Positions 11,311 through 23,017 of a stretch of 44,903 nucleotides of DNA are shown in pieces. Each line of letters starts with the position of its first letter. Position 1 is the first letter of the stretch. The position numbers and the translations under genes are program-made. Source of the stretch: Temnopleurus reevesii (lineage: Eukaryota > Echinodermata > Echinoidea > Temnopleuroida > Temnopleuridae); assembly GCA_036244855.1 (NCBI GenBank), contig BQKZ01000391.1, forward strand, positions 43,171-88,073, given 5' to 3'. The notes below the pieces were generated by a model that saw only the letters and a list, made by a program, of their open reading frames with translations, did not search any database and had not been told where the DNA came from.

Positions 11311-11501
11311 CTAAGGGGGTGTTGCTGAAAGGTTGCAATTGATCCTAGGCTAAGTTACAGTTGATCGGTACGCGCCAAGCAAAATCATTGTCTCATGCGC
11401 GTCTTGTTAAATGCGCACACCACGCGCGAATGACAATGCGCGTTACAATTTGCAAAGTTGCAGTTGATTTGCAGTTGATTTTGAGCATCACCCCCCTTAG
11501 G
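11311..11501. mobile_element. MITE with CTAAGGGGG ends
   Basis: The left end is ctaagggggtgttgctgaaa and the right end tgagcatcaccccccttag. The interior holds several gttgcagttgat-like words and CpG-rich gcgcg words. It lies 6 bp from the 107-bp element and is also absent from the first flank copy. Confidence 0.7.
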
Positions 11502-11678
11502 CCTATCGCGAACTTCATAGTAGTTTTTGTTCACAGTATGCATACTTGTTAGCCTTCAATCAAGACCTCGGACCAAGGCATTTCATCCAAAAGCACCTGC
11601 TAGCAAAAATTCAATCAATCAATTCAATTTTCAAATCACAAACGGCATAATTATGCACTCTCTAACCACAACACTTAA

Positions 11679-11821
11679 TAATGATAATAAGAATAATACA
11701 CAACATTTATATAGCGCTTAATACAAAGTGTTTCTAAGCGCTCTGTGCATTATTACCCGACTATAGCATGGCTACCATTCGGCGCTCACTGCATTCAAGG
11801 AATTTCTTCCTACCGGTACCC
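11679..11821 (-). mobile_element. SINE tail, cut off by the N gap
   Basis: The counterpart of 9909-10027, with the same tttatatagcgcttaat and ggcgctcactgcattcaagg words, interrupted by the gap. Confidence 0.75.
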
Positions 11822-12573
11822 NNNNNNNNNNNNNNNNNNNNNNNNNNNNNNNNNNNNNNNNNNNNNNNNNNNNNNNNNNNNNNNNNNNNNNNNNNNNNNN
11901 NNNNNNNNNNNNNNNNNNNNNNNNNNNNNNNNNNNNNNNNNNNNNNNNNNNNNNNNNNNNNNNNNNNNNNNNNNNNNNNNNNNNNNNNNNNNNNNNNNNN
12001 NNNNNNNNNNNNNNNNNNNNNNNNNNNNNNNNNNNNNNNNNNNNNNNNNNNNNNNNNNNNNNNNNNNNNNNNNNNNNNNNNNNNNNNNNNNNNNNNNNNN
12101 NNNNNNNNNNNNNNNNNNNNNNNNNNNNNNNNNNNNNNNNNNNNNNNNNNNNNNNNNNNNNNNNNNNNNNNNNNNNNNNNNNNNNNNNNNNNNNNNNNNN
12201 NNNNNNNNNNNNNNNNNNNNNNNNNNNNNNNNNNNNNNNNNNNNNNNNNNNNNNNNNNNNNNNNNNNNNNNNNNNNNNNNNNNNNNNNNNNNNNNNNNNN
12301 NNNNNNNNNNNNNNNNNNNNNNNNNNNNNNNNNNNNNNNNNNNNNNNNNNNNNNNNNNNNNNNNNNNNNNNNNNNNNNNNNNNNNNNNNNNNNNNNNNNN
12401 NNNNNNNNNNNNNNNNNNNNNNNNNNNNNNNNNNNNNNNNNNNNNNNNNNNNNNNNNNNNNNNNNNNNNNNNNNNNNNNNNNNNNNNNNNNNNNNNNNNN
12501 NNNNNNNNNNNNNNNNNNNNNNNNNNNNNNNNNNNNNNNNNNNNNNNNNNNNNNNNNNNNNNNNNNNNNNNNN
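11822..12573. other. Assembly gap
   Basis: A run of 752 N. Long open frames crossing it are artefacts of the unknown bases. Confidence 0.99.
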
Positions 12574-12620
12574 TATTATTATCAATATTATTATTATCAT
12601 TATTTTTATTACTATTATTA

Positions 12621-12679
<59 letters not shown>

Positions 12680-12757
12680 GTTGTTGTTATTACCATTATT
12701 AGTTATATTATTATTATTATCATCATTATTATCATTATTGTTATTATTATTACTAAT
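12574..12757. repeat. (ATT)n microsatellite
   Basis: About 180 bp of ATT with ATC and GTT interruptions, directly beside the gap. It is probably a SINE tail. Confidence 0.95.
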
Positions 12758-13655
12758 AGGGCGGTCACACCACCATGCTGATACCATTCCCTTTAAATTA
12801 CATAAGCGAATTTTTTTTTTATCATTGTGTTAGTCCGTTTGAAATCTTATGCTGCAAGATCATATTTCTTTATTAAAATCGTACAAATTCATTGATAAAA
12901 CAAAAAATAAATTAATAGTTCATGGTTCGAATTTGAGACAATTCAGTTTTGCAACAGGTTGGGATAAGCCGTGTAGGCGTGACTATATATTCCGATATAT
13001 TATAATAACTGGGTTTGAAAGCAAATCTCGGCTATTAATATGACTATGATAATACAGTCGCCTGTGTTTATGAGGGTTTTAAGCAAATCGTTCATGATTT
13101 ATTTAATAAAAGGAAAAGCTCCACCACCAATAATTGTTCCGTCATTCGCATCCTATAACATATTAAGAAAATGAAAATTAAGGATTTTTTTCTATATGAA
13201 TTGTCGATGAGGAGTATAATAGGCAAACAAACGAATATAAAGAGAAAGGGACTAAAAGGAATGAAGTATCATTCCGAATCAAGGTGATTTTAAAGAGATA
13301 TAAAATCGAAATGGGAGACATGCCGAAAGCTAGGAATAATGTCGGCTTGAATCTGATCCAGGGAAACTTAACATATAAATTGAAGATTTCAAGTAACTGT
13401 GTTTCTTATGAATGAATGAATAATGCCAATTATGAATGAATAATACGAAATTTGAATGACTAATAACGAAGTAGTATGGAAATTTGATTTGAAGATTACT
13501 CCAACGGAAATTACATGAGGGAGACAAACTTAGTGGCAATGTTGGAAAAGAAAGGAAAAGTTGTATGAAAACTTGATCGAGTCTTAGAATCATACCCGAT
13601 GAAAACGAGATACTTTATGCAATCATTGAAAGGATGAATTACTCCCACATTCTCT
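12758..13655. other. No gene seen
   Basis: AT-rich intronic sequence. A short local repeat of the type attatgaatgaataat occurs near 13410-13450. There is no exon with good splice sites that I can support. Confidence 0.4.
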
Positions 13656-14899
13656 ACAATTTTGACAACTATGACGACGATCTAAATGTTATGAGTGTTG
13701 TCTTGAAACAGTCTTGGGTTTAATAATTTCTAAGATATCCGGAAATGCGATGACATATATTTAAATTATCATTATCTCAGGGTGTGCTGGCGGAGTTTTT
13801 TGATGGGCAAAGGCTGAAAAAAATATTTGCAAGCCCACTAAAGATTCAAAATTCCAAATTAATATACTTTACAAGAAAATGTAATATTGGATTCATTCTC
13901 GTTATCATTTTAACATAAAGTGGCAAAATATTAAAATCTAACATCGCCCACATTTCCGCTTCAAGGATTGTGCGCGTGCGCAGTTGTGCCCGTCAAGAGT
14001 ATGAATTTGTTTGGGCATGCGCACTCCTGCCCCCAAAAAATAAATAAAGTGGAACATATACTGAAATTGGGCACAATTTTGACAACTATGACGACTATCT
14101 AAATGTTATGAGTGATGTCTTGAAACAGTCTTGGGTTTAATAATTTCTATGATATCCGGAAATGCGATGACATATATTTAAATTATCATTATCTCAGGGT
14201 GTGCTGGCGGAGTTTTTTTATGGGCAAAGGCTGAAAAAAATATTTGCAAGCCCACTAAAGATTCAAAATTCCAAATTAATATACTTTACACGAAAATGTA
14301 ATATTGGATTCATTCTCGTTATCATTTTAACATAAAGTGGCAAAATATTAAATCTAACATCGCCCACATTTCCGCTTCAAGGATTGTGCGCGTGCGCAGT
14401 TGTGCCCGTCAAGAGTATAAATTTGTTTGGGCATGCGCACTCCTGCCCCCAAAAAATAAATAAAGTGGAACAGATACTGAAATTGGGCACAATTTTGACA
14501 ACTATGACGACAATCTAAATGTTATGAGTGTTGTCTTGAAACAATCTTAGGGTTTAATAATTTCTAAGATATCCGGAAATGCGATGAAATATATTTGAAT
14601 TGTTATTATCTCATGGCGGAATTAGATTTTGGATAGGCAAAGCCTGAAAAAAATTATTTGCGAGCCCATTCAAGATTTGTAATTTCAAATTAATATACTT
14701 TATATAAATTAAGTAACTGTTTATAATATTGGATTCATTTTCTTAATCTTAATAGAAAGTGGCAAAGCATTAAATCTAACTTGGTCCCCATTTCCGCTTC
14801 AAGGATTGTGCGCGTGCGCAGTTATGCCCATCGAGAGTTTAAATTTGTTGGGGCATGCGCACTCCTGCAAAGGAATAAAATAAATTGGAAAATATACTC
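13656..14899. repeat. Three-copy tandem repeat, period about 417 bp
   Basis: The motif acaattttgacaactatgac starts at 13656, 14073 and 14489. Copies 1 and 2 are nearly identical; copy 3 is clearly diverged and ends about 14899. Each copy has two GC-rich palindromic words, tgcgcgtgcgcag and gcatgcgcac, that resemble NRF-1 sites. No coding potential is seen. Confidence 0.9.
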
Positions 14900-14904
14900 A
14901 ACGT

Positions 14905-14990
14905 TTGCCAAAGTTTGTTTACGAGTTAAGATATTTGTTAACATGCTCGCCCAAATTAAACAATCATTAAGCTTGATTGGTCATTGACAT
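14905..14990. repeat. Short dispersed repeat, copy 1
   Basis: Contains tgtttacgagttaagat and catgctcgcccaaatta. A related stretch lies at about 17770-17828 (tgtttactagttaaaat, catgttcgcccaaattg). Confidence 0.6.
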
Positions 14991-15020
14991 TGATACGATA
15001 TAAAGTTGTTTTATTTAGTT

Positions 15021-15392
15021 TACTCTCTTAATTCCAAAGACTTAAATTTTAAGTCTTTGTTGAGACTTAAAATATTTAAATCTCTTAAGACTTAATATTA
15101 AGTCCCTAAGACTTTTTGAAAATAAGTCTTTCATTTTCTTACAATTTTAAGTCCACAGAGAGTTGTTTCTAACATACATAAATCCAAAAAAAAGTGTTAA
15201 TAATGAATCTAAAAGACTTGTTTTTTTAAGTCATAATGGATTTGATTCATAAAACTTTAACAGTTTTAAATGTTTAAGTCAAAGAAGAGTTTTGTTTTAA
15301 ACCTTAGAATTTTGTCACTATCTCAAGCCGGCAGTGAATTTAAAGAATAAATCTTTTGGAGTTAAAAATGAATCGTTGGAATTGAGAGAGTA
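15021..15392. mobile_element. Tc1/mariner-type MITE
   Basis: TA dinucleotides (15021-15022 and 15391-15392) flank inverted ends CTCTCTTAATTCC and GGAATTGAGAGAG. TA target sites are characteristic of Tc1/mariner elements. The interior repeats words such as aagtctt and gacttaa. A shorter relative lies at about 27622-27894. Confidence 0.8.
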
Positions 15393-15479
15393 GACACTGT
15401 ACTAAGAAGTAGGGTCTACTTAAATATAGTGGAATCACATTGCCATTCGGTACAACTATGGTAGCAATAAAGGAATGCA

Positions 15480-15590
15480 CATACGCGAAAACACACACAA
15501 AATAATTCACAAACACAACACACACATACACACACACGTGCATACACACGCAAACACAGTCACACACCTACACATAATTACACACCCACT
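15480..15590. repeat. (CA)n-rich microsatellite
   Basis: Interrupted CA repeats, with cacacatacacacacacg at the core. Confidence 0.9.
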
Positions 15591-16060
15591 CCTTTGAGAA
15601 AAAGATTCAAAATCGAAAGTAAGCCTTTAAAAGCAGGCGATGTTAATCACCAGTGATCTATAATAAATCTTTTGGTTTTTTTTTTATTCTAGGTTAATTC
15701 ACCCAATTTTTTATTGAAATCCAAATTTTGATACAATTCCAGATGTGTGTTTTTTTTTGCTCGAGGAAAGTGTTTATGAATGGCTTTTAAATTTTGCGTA
15801 GATTACCAAATTCAATCAAAACGTTTAACAATATTTCAATATGAATTTGTAAATACATATATACAACTGAAATCTTTTTACAAATAACAAAACGTATTTT
15901 AACGTATTTTACATTCCATAAAAAAACAATAATAAACAAAGGTCACATATTTCTCACGTCGCAATGGAATTAACGAGTATACGTTATACACAAAATATTC
16001 ATAAAAATTAGAAAAAAAATAGTTTAATTTCTCAGTTACCTATAATTTTGTAAGAAAAGG
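15591..16060. other. No gene seen
   Basis: AT-rich sequence with homopolymer runs. No exon or repeat boundary can be supported. Confidence 0.4.
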
Positions 16061-16065
16061 ATCAT

Positions 16066-16345
16066 CAATGTTGTCATCATCATCATAATCGTTATCACAC
16101 CATCGTCATCATTATCATCATTATCATCATCCTCACCATCGTCACCATCATATCATATCATCATCATCATCATTTTCACCATCACCATCATCATCATCAT
16201 CTTCATCATCATCATCATCACCATCATTGTCATCATAGTCATTATTATAATGATCACCATCATCATCTTCATCATCATCATCTTCTTAACCATCGTCATC
16301 ATTATTATCATCATCATAACTACCGTCATTATGATTATACCTTCT
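16066..16345. repeat. (ATC)n microsatellite
   Basis: About 280 bp of CAT/ATC triplets with ACC, GTC and TTC interruptions. Confidence 0.95.
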
Positions 16346-17600
16346 ATGACCTGTGAAATAAGACCTTGAACATACCAAATTTTGACTTCATATATTTTTG
16401 TTATGCTCTTGATTCGTGGACCAGATACAAATCACAAGGGGCTCTCTTTAGGCATTTCTCTGCGACCCTTTAAAACCCTCGTGATCTTTTCAAAACCCTG
16501 TACAAATACCGGGGTTAAAACGGAAACTGCCCGAACACGAGTGGCGTCTAACCCCCATCGCAGATAAATGTCAGATTCGGATCGCCGGCTCTATATTTAG
16601 AAAGCACAATGTTGATAAACGGATGGTAATATTACAATGACCTACAATCCCGCAGAATTAATGATATTGCACGACAATGATTTCAATTTCTGCAATTTTG
16701 GGAGCCCTTTGGGATTCGATTATTGCATTTGGTATTAGTAAGACATTGCTGTGTTATTAAAACATCCGGGGTATTATGTCAATGGCAGTGGATATGATAC
16801 GGGGGGAGATTGAGTTCTTTGGGTGGAAATAGACAATGTGTGGTATCATCCAGTGGGTAACGCCGCAAGGCATATCGGGGAGAAGACCAAAATAGTTTCT
16901 GGTTTCATTTGTGGGGAAGGGGATGGGGGTGGTGTGGTAGAAACAACGAGCTCTCGTACTACGTGATCTCAAGCTAACTGCATATGAAGACAGTAATCTT
17001 ATCATTTAGTACTACTAGTAGTAGCAATGGTTTATTTGTTGAATTACAATTAAAATCATTTTTTTGCAGCCAGTGGCTGAATTGCAAATGCATTTACAAA
17101 AGATAAATTGAAATATAAATAATGCAAATGTAAGTACAAATACCCAAAATACACATATAAGTAAAAATTAAAAAAGATACACATATACGTGGAAATGCAA
17201 TAAAGAATGGCGTACCAGATCTGTAGCAATGGCAGTGGTCAAGAAAACGATATTGAATATTTGGATTTTGTGATATGATTCCAAATCATTGAATAGGTGA
17301 ACATTACTAATAAAAGGTACTAATAAAAGACAAATTGGAGACGATTTATAAAGTTGTGGCAGCAGGAAAACAGTGCCCTCAGCATTGTATTCGTAGAGTT
17401 ACTATAGCCAACGAATCCTGAGTATAATACAAAAGAAAATGTAAGAAAGTGAGCCCCGACATAGCAACTACCCAAGTGGTAGCCTATAGGAAAGTGTCGT
17501 TATAAGCCCATCTTAAATAAAGTGTAACTCCGAAGATGGTCTCATCATACTGTGAAACCTTTTCCTTTGTCTTTTCGTGAAACAAAATGCGAACAAAAAT
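16346..17600. other. No gene seen
   Basis: Mostly unique-looking intronic sequence. ORFs of 61-82 codons (for example 16757-17005 on the minus strand) have no recognisable motif. Confidence 0.4.
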
Positions 17601-17614
17601 ATTCTTGACCCAAC

Positions 17615-17995
17615 ATTTAAGAAGAGAGAGGAAGAGAGAGAGAGAGAGAGACTGGCAGAGAGAGGGAGATAGAAAAGGAGCAATGTGCATAAACTTATAA
17701 AGATAACATCAATGAATAATTCTCCGCAGAAAAAAAGTCATGTGAAATATATACACCAAACTCGGACAGAGGCTTGTTTACTAGTTAAAATTGTTGTAAA
17801 CATGTTCGCCCAAATTGACCAATCACATAGAGAGAAAGAGAAAAAACGATCGATAGACGTGGATAAATAATGAGTGACATCGGGATATTGGTTTTGCCAC
17901 AAGAAGGGGAGGGGAGAAAGAGAGACAGGGCGAGAGAGATAGTTAAAGATGGCATGGAAAATACAGGAAGAATGAAGTAAAGAAGGGAAGGAGGA

Positions 17996-18041
<46 letters not shown>

Positions 18042-18440
18042 GAAGAGGGGCTGGGGAGAAATGAGAGGTTGGGTTAATTGGGATGAAAAGTGGAATGACA
18101 GGAGAAAAGACTGAAATAGATAATGAAAGAATAAAAGAAAGAAGGACAGGGAGGGAGGAGAGAGTGAGCGTGAGAAATAGTCGACGAAGGTATTGGAAGG
18201 AATTAGAAGTTGGATTAATTAGGTTGGGAAATGGAATGGCATGGGAAAAGGACAAATGCAGAAAGAACGAACGAAAGAAGGGAAGGACGATGGAGACAGA
18301 GGGAGAGAGAGAGAGAGAGAGAGAGAGTGTGTATAAAGGAAAAGGGAGAGAGATAGTCAAAGAAGGGATGGGATGGAGAGAGAGATAGAGAGAGGCAAAC
18401 AAGGGTAATGAGAAGGAGACCAAAATGGAAGGATGAAAAA
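17615..18440. repeat. Long purine-rich (GA) tract with (AG)n microsatellites
   Basis: The plus strand is strongly biased to A and G, with perfect (AG)n runs at about 17631-17651, 17998-18040 and 18301-18328. A 212-codon minus-strand ORF (17785-18423) is a Ser/Leu-rich translation of this tract and not a credible protein. The short dispersed repeat noted at 14905-14990 recurs inside, at about 17770-17828. Confidence 0.85.
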
Positions 18441-18899
18441 CAAGAAGAAGAAAATCATCACGGAAATGGTCTAAACCTAAGATCTTGCTTGTTTTGCTCG
18501 GTGGTAATGCTTTCGGTGCCCTCGAGGGTTTATTGATTAAGAATGAAAACTAAGATCTGGTGTAGATATGAAACTAGAATATGATCGCTCCTGGGCAGCG
18601 TGCATCATGACTGCACGGTGGTTGATCGATAGAGGGCCCCTCTCATTCATGCAGTGCTAGCAGAGTGATTTAAAGAGAGCTCTCAGCGGTGTTTCACCAA
18701 GTTAAAGGTAGAAAAATATATTACAAACTTCATAAAAGTCTTTGAATTGTACCCTATTGCTAAATAATGCTGGTCATATTCTATGTACAAAATCTCGTCT
18801 CGATATGATGAGTAAGTCTGAAATGAACAAATAAAATCTGATCATCAATTTGCACCTCGATCAGTTACAAAAAGTGCTTTGAATTTCAGAGCCAGCTCC
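18441..18899. other. No gene seen
   Basis: Intronic sequence with no supported exon or repeat. Confidence 0.4.
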
Positions 18900-19075
18900 G
18901 AAATAGATACACACAGTAGCTGATGTTCGGCGTACGTTGCTTGAACGCAAGCCGATCGTTAATCCACAGTCTGATCAGCGTATAGTGAGAGCTCGATTAG
19001 CATTTCTAATTATAAAACAAAAAACGTTGGTTCTACGCAGGCTAAAAATGCAGAGGTGTGCGTGAAGCTCGACCC
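18900..19075. mobile_element. Diverged MITE related to the element at 36887
   Basis: The right part reads acgcaggctaaaaatgcaga and ggtgtgcgtg, close to the right end of the 36887-37141 element, and the left part has ttcggcgtacgttgcttg. The ends are degraded. Confidence 0.4.
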
Positions 19076-19230
19076 TTTTCCATGTAAATTGTGTTGTTGT
19101 TTTCAGTTATGAGTTTAATGTCAATTGAAACTTCAAAATGGTGTGTTATTGAATTTTCATGCAACTGGTGAATGTCTATCTTTAATGTAAAGAGGGGGAA
19201 GATGATTTTTAATAGGTCTAGTACATTTTT

Positions 19231-19365
19231 TAATTATCATATATAGTTCTCATATAGCGCTCATTACCTTTGATAGTAAGCGCTCTATAATTAATACAAC
19301 ATTATTACCATGGCTTTAGCAATAGCAGCGTGTGAGGCGCTTGTGCATTTCAAGGAATATATTCC
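19231..19365 (-). mobile_element. SINE 3' part
   Basis: Words such as atatagcgctcattacc, ttgatagtaagcgctctata and ggcgcttgtgcatttcaagg match, in the opposite orientation, the tail half of the SINE at 30071-30312. The head is missing. Confidence 0.65.
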
Positions 19366-20555
19366 ATGAAATTCGAATATATTATTCGAAGTTTTTTTTT
19401 CCTTTTTAGGGGTGTTTGGCTCAAGGGGGTAGAGATCAGGTAAAAAAACCCAAGTAATATATTTTAAAAAGAAAATGGATATTCAGGGCACACTTCCACC
19501 GCCTGAACCCGCATATATATTGAAAATCAGCGATGTTTGCGATTATCATATCATCAAAAATTAAGGTAACTTTTAAATTAAGTTAGAAATAAATTGTGGA
19601 ATTTATATAATCTAGATTAATAATAATTCCACGAGAACTATCAGAATCTTCGATAACATCGAAATACGACAAAAAAAAAATCAAAATGCAATTTCGTTGT
19701 GATATGTTGAACTAACTAAACGAAATAAATTATTCATGACTATTCATAGAAAGAATTTGTTTTGGATTACAACGAACGTTCGCCCTCTGATGACTACGAT
19801 TTTTTCCTTAATATGGAGTTTAATATTTCATTATTTTTGTTTTACTACGAAGGATTTACTGTGTGTCGATATCACTTGCCCCGCAAAAGTAAATCCTAAA
19901 CAGATTATAATGAACTTCCGAGTTTAGGTTCACTGACTGGGTACTGCTTATTTTGCCATTAAAGAGGAACTTCACTCAGACATTGATGTCTTCTCAGTCG
20001 ATGGAGAAAATAAATTCCGTTCAAAGTTAAGTTTTGATTTCTAACCCTCATAGGCTCCTTGAATTGTCAACCTACCTGCACAAAAGGGCTTCAAATTTCT
20101 ATTCACTATGTACACATAATTTCACATTTTCTCCTCTTTCTAGAAAATAAGACAAAGTTTTAGTTCTCTCTTCAAATATTATATGGACATACAGATTCTA
20201 TATGCATTTTGGAATAGATCATGTTGATTCCTTATCTACTTTTGTGTAAAATGAAAAAAAATGTTAAATTTTGTGTACAAAGTGATTGCAAAGTTCTCCA
20301 TGTTTACATGTTGGCCGCCATTTTGCTTGTGTATGTTGCCAATTTAAGGAGCCCATCAGGAGAAGAAATCAAATGGGTTGTCGGATTTTTCTCAAATTTT
20401 CAGTTTGATAATTGTATTTTCCCCATCAACTGAGAGAACATCGATGTCTATAGGTGAAGTTTCCCTTCAAACTTTATCTTGCTTATTTATGTTTAGTTTT
20501 CTTTTTGTTTTGTTGTCATTTTTCTTTTTCCCAGTCAGTTTTTTACTAGTTTCAA
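19366..20555. other. No gene seen
   Basis: AT-rich sequence with scattered stops. Short ORFs (19736-19927, 20221-20433) have no recognisable motif. Confidence 0.4.
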
Positions 20556-20670
20556 GCAATTTAGCGATTCGATCATTCAATTTTACCAAAATTACGTGCG
20601 CACCATTTGCATTATGCGCAAAACCTAAAGCTCGAAATGCAAATTGTTCTGAGAACAGTTTGAAATCATC
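20556..20670. repeat. Diverged relative of part of the 2.6-kb block
   Basis: The stretch with tttcaagcaatt, tcaattttaccaaaa and ctcgaaatgcaaattg resembles 4740-4870 and 7338-7460 (tcaattttaccaaaaataac, ctcgaaatgctaattg). So at least part of the block is a dispersed repeat. Confidence 0.5.
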
Positions 20671-21913
20671 TGGGAAAACTTAAACAACAAGACTTCGTAC
20701 ACATCTTAAATAATTGTTTGAAGAAGACACCCGTGAAGCGTGAGTAAAATAACAAGTGAATCATCTTAATACTTCCCAGAAATAAGTACTGAGTTATAAG
20801 TGAATTATGTTCATATTCGCTTTAAAGTATTGATAGGCCATACACCCTGAAAGCGAGATACAAGAACTGATCAGTTATAAGGAAACCGTCCTAATATGTT
20901 TGTTGTTGTGTGATTATTCAGTTCTTGGAAAATAAAGAAATAGGGGTCACGCCATTAGGCTGTTAAATTTAACTGACGTATGCATTTGATCCATTAAATA
21001 ATCCAGTTTGATTTAGACTTTCCATGGAATATCAGGAGGCTAATACTGGTCCATTAATACTTAGTATTTCACAAGGTAATTGTTTATCTTCGCACCTTCC
21101 GTTAAAGACTGAATTATAATGGGTATTATCTTGTAATGGGGGATTGTAACGAAACCATAGATGTTAGAGGTATTTTTTTTGCCCCCCCCCCTTTTTCTCT
21201 CCCCCCCCCCCTGAGATGGAAAATATATGTATTTAAAAGACAGGTACTTTAGCGGTATCTTTTTTTCTAATAGATATGCTTTAAATTCTTGATATTGCTC
21301 TCAAAGTGATAGTTATAGTTACACTACTTTTTTATCCACCCTGTGCAGGTGGAAAAAAATAGATCTATCAAAGGCAGATACTTCAGCGTTTCATTTTTGT
21401 GTATCTTTTTTATTTATTTTTTTTTTTTAGATATGCTCAAAATGCTTGATAGCAATATTCTTCATTTAACTCGGAATCAACATTAGCATGAAGAGAATGA
21501 CATATTTAGAAATATTACGACGCATTGTATTTTCATCATCCGTTGTATTCTATTCTGGCCCAATTATTGTACCCCTCCGGTCCTTTTTCTTTTTCTTTCT
21601 GTCTTTCCCTCTCTCTTCACTTTTTTCATCACCACCCCTCTCACGAAACTGGCATCAAAATTTTGTGATTTATTGGAGGCAAAAACAAATGCTTTACTCA
21701 CGTGTACGCCAGTGAGTCATTGAATTTGTCAAAATGAATATTGTCTTTTTTTCGGCCATCGTTGCCACAATTCGTAAAGTAGATACGTATCCCGAGTGAC
21801 CACCCATGAACTTATCATACGATATTTGTACCCTTCTCTTATTTCTTTATCTAAGCACAACTTTTTCCCATAGTATCTAGAATAGATTCTTTTTTTAACT
21901 GAATGGTCTCCAG
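20671..21913. other. No gene seen; C-rich and T-rich tracts
   Basis: Poly-C runs near 21182-21212 and long T-rich tracts near 21410-21430 and 21580-21620. ORFs across them are low-complexity. Confidence 0.4.
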
Positions 21914-21985
21914 ATTAGAAAATTGCCAGCAAAATTGATCAATTTTCCGGTTACCTTGTGCACATTAGTAGGCATAACCCCTTAA

Positions 21986-22508
21986 AGGTAGAATACTTCT
22001 TTTGCAGCCTAAAATTTGACTTTCCAAGATTGTCGTGTTATGTTGACGAGTACTACATGTTAGAACTTATCACCAATCAATTAAGCACAAAGATTGGTCA
22101 TGATAAGCTCATTTATAGTTATTCCAACAATAATTCTTCTATTCGGGCCTCGAACTAATAGACCGTGCGTTCAAAATTCAAAACAGCCGTTACCCCTCGT
22201 TGACCAATAGAGCAAGAGTCTCTCTCAGTGCGTATTCCGCATGGCGTGGCAGTGTATTGAAGTGCGCACTGTATGTGCTCTTATGTTTTCTTTTGTGTGT
22301 GTGTGTATGTGGTACCGTTATACGCTAGGGGTATCGCGATACCGTTGGTGTCAAGATGAACTGTGATAGAATATATTTTTTATTTGAATTAAACATTCTG
22401 GACTACATTCGACCAAAATACTTCTTAGAGGTAATTATTTTGGCACATCCGAGGTAAACAACACGTTGTAAGCATAAGCGTAATGTATGCAAATGTAGTT
22501 TTCTGCCT
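21986..22508. mobile_element. TTAA-flanked AGGTAGA element, copy 1
   Basis: TTAA at 21982-21985 and 22509-22512 flanks inverted ends AGGTAGAATACTTC and GTAGTTTTCTGCCT. The 523-bp interior has a GT microsatellite, the palindrome tatcgcgata and gtgcgcactgtatgtgctct. Inverted and direct relatives lie at 37829-38342 and 23411-23968. The TTAA site suggests the piggyBac group, but the ends are AGG/CCT, not the usual CCY. Confidence 0.75.
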
Positions 22509-22576
22509 TTAAATTAATGCGATAGTGTACACATTTATGACAAAAATGTGTTATTTTTCAGAAATCATATTAGTTA

Positions 22577-23017
22577 CCTACCAGGTCGGCTAAACTTCCG
22601 AGACCTAGTATGGACCCTCCAGTTACTCCTATCCATCAAGATATGTTTCGTTTCCTCTGTGCCAACTGCTCCAGCATCTGCTTTTAAGGTGTCAACAAAG
22701 GTCTTGTGCTTTCTTCCACGTCCTCGTCGCCCATGCAGTGGTTCCCATAGAATGAGGTCACTTGCAGCCAACTCTGGATGTCGGTAGCAGTGTCCAGCGA
22801 GTTGCATTCTTCTTCTTGCAACTTGTCTCCAACTCAGTTAGATTACTATATAGTGTGGTATTAGGCATATGTTGCTTCCAGCTGATGTTCAACACTGTCC
22901 TCAGCATTCTTGTATAGCAACCATTTAGTGATTTCTCCACAGTTGGTATTAATGTCCATGCCTCGCAACCATACAACAGGATGGCCTCCACGGTTGCAAC
23001 GAAGAAACCGATCTTAG
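22577..23017 (-). pseudogene. 5'-truncated LINE fragment (reverse transcriptase C-terminus)
   Basis: This is the C-terminal end of a non-LTR retrotransposon ORF2, read right to left in two frames. The first part (22991-22758) has LLYGCEAWTL, then CYTRMLRTVLNISW; the second (22807-22574) has GHCYRHPELAASDLILWEP, then HGRRGRGRK and a Thr-Tyr/Phe-Val-Asp-type segment. These are hallmark motifs of LINE tails common in invertebrates. A frameshift separates the parts and the catalytic RT and endonuclease domains are absent, so it is dead on arrival. A 9-bp direct repeat TATTAGTTA (22568-22576 and 23018-23026) flanks it as a target-site duplication, and the homologous block at 24030 has no insertion. 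The exact LINE clade is uncertain. Confidence 0.85.

Larger units (their letters stand above)
10115..11821. repeat. Third partial copy of the block plus flank
   Basis: Bases 10115-10597 match 6037-6519 and 8636-9118. From 10598 to 11821 it follows 9119-10027 with more divergence and an insertion at about 11180-11510. It starts right after a single N and ends at a 752-base N gap. No gene is seen. Confidence 0.85.

Noticed and set aside
11745..12833. Open reading frames of 311-362 codons on both strands
   Set aside because: They consist almost wholly of unknown bases from the N gap plus the ATT microsatellite.
17785..18423. A 212-codon minus-strand ORF
   Set aside because: It is a translation of the GA tract (Ser/Leu/Phe/Pro repeats) with no codon structure or splice context.
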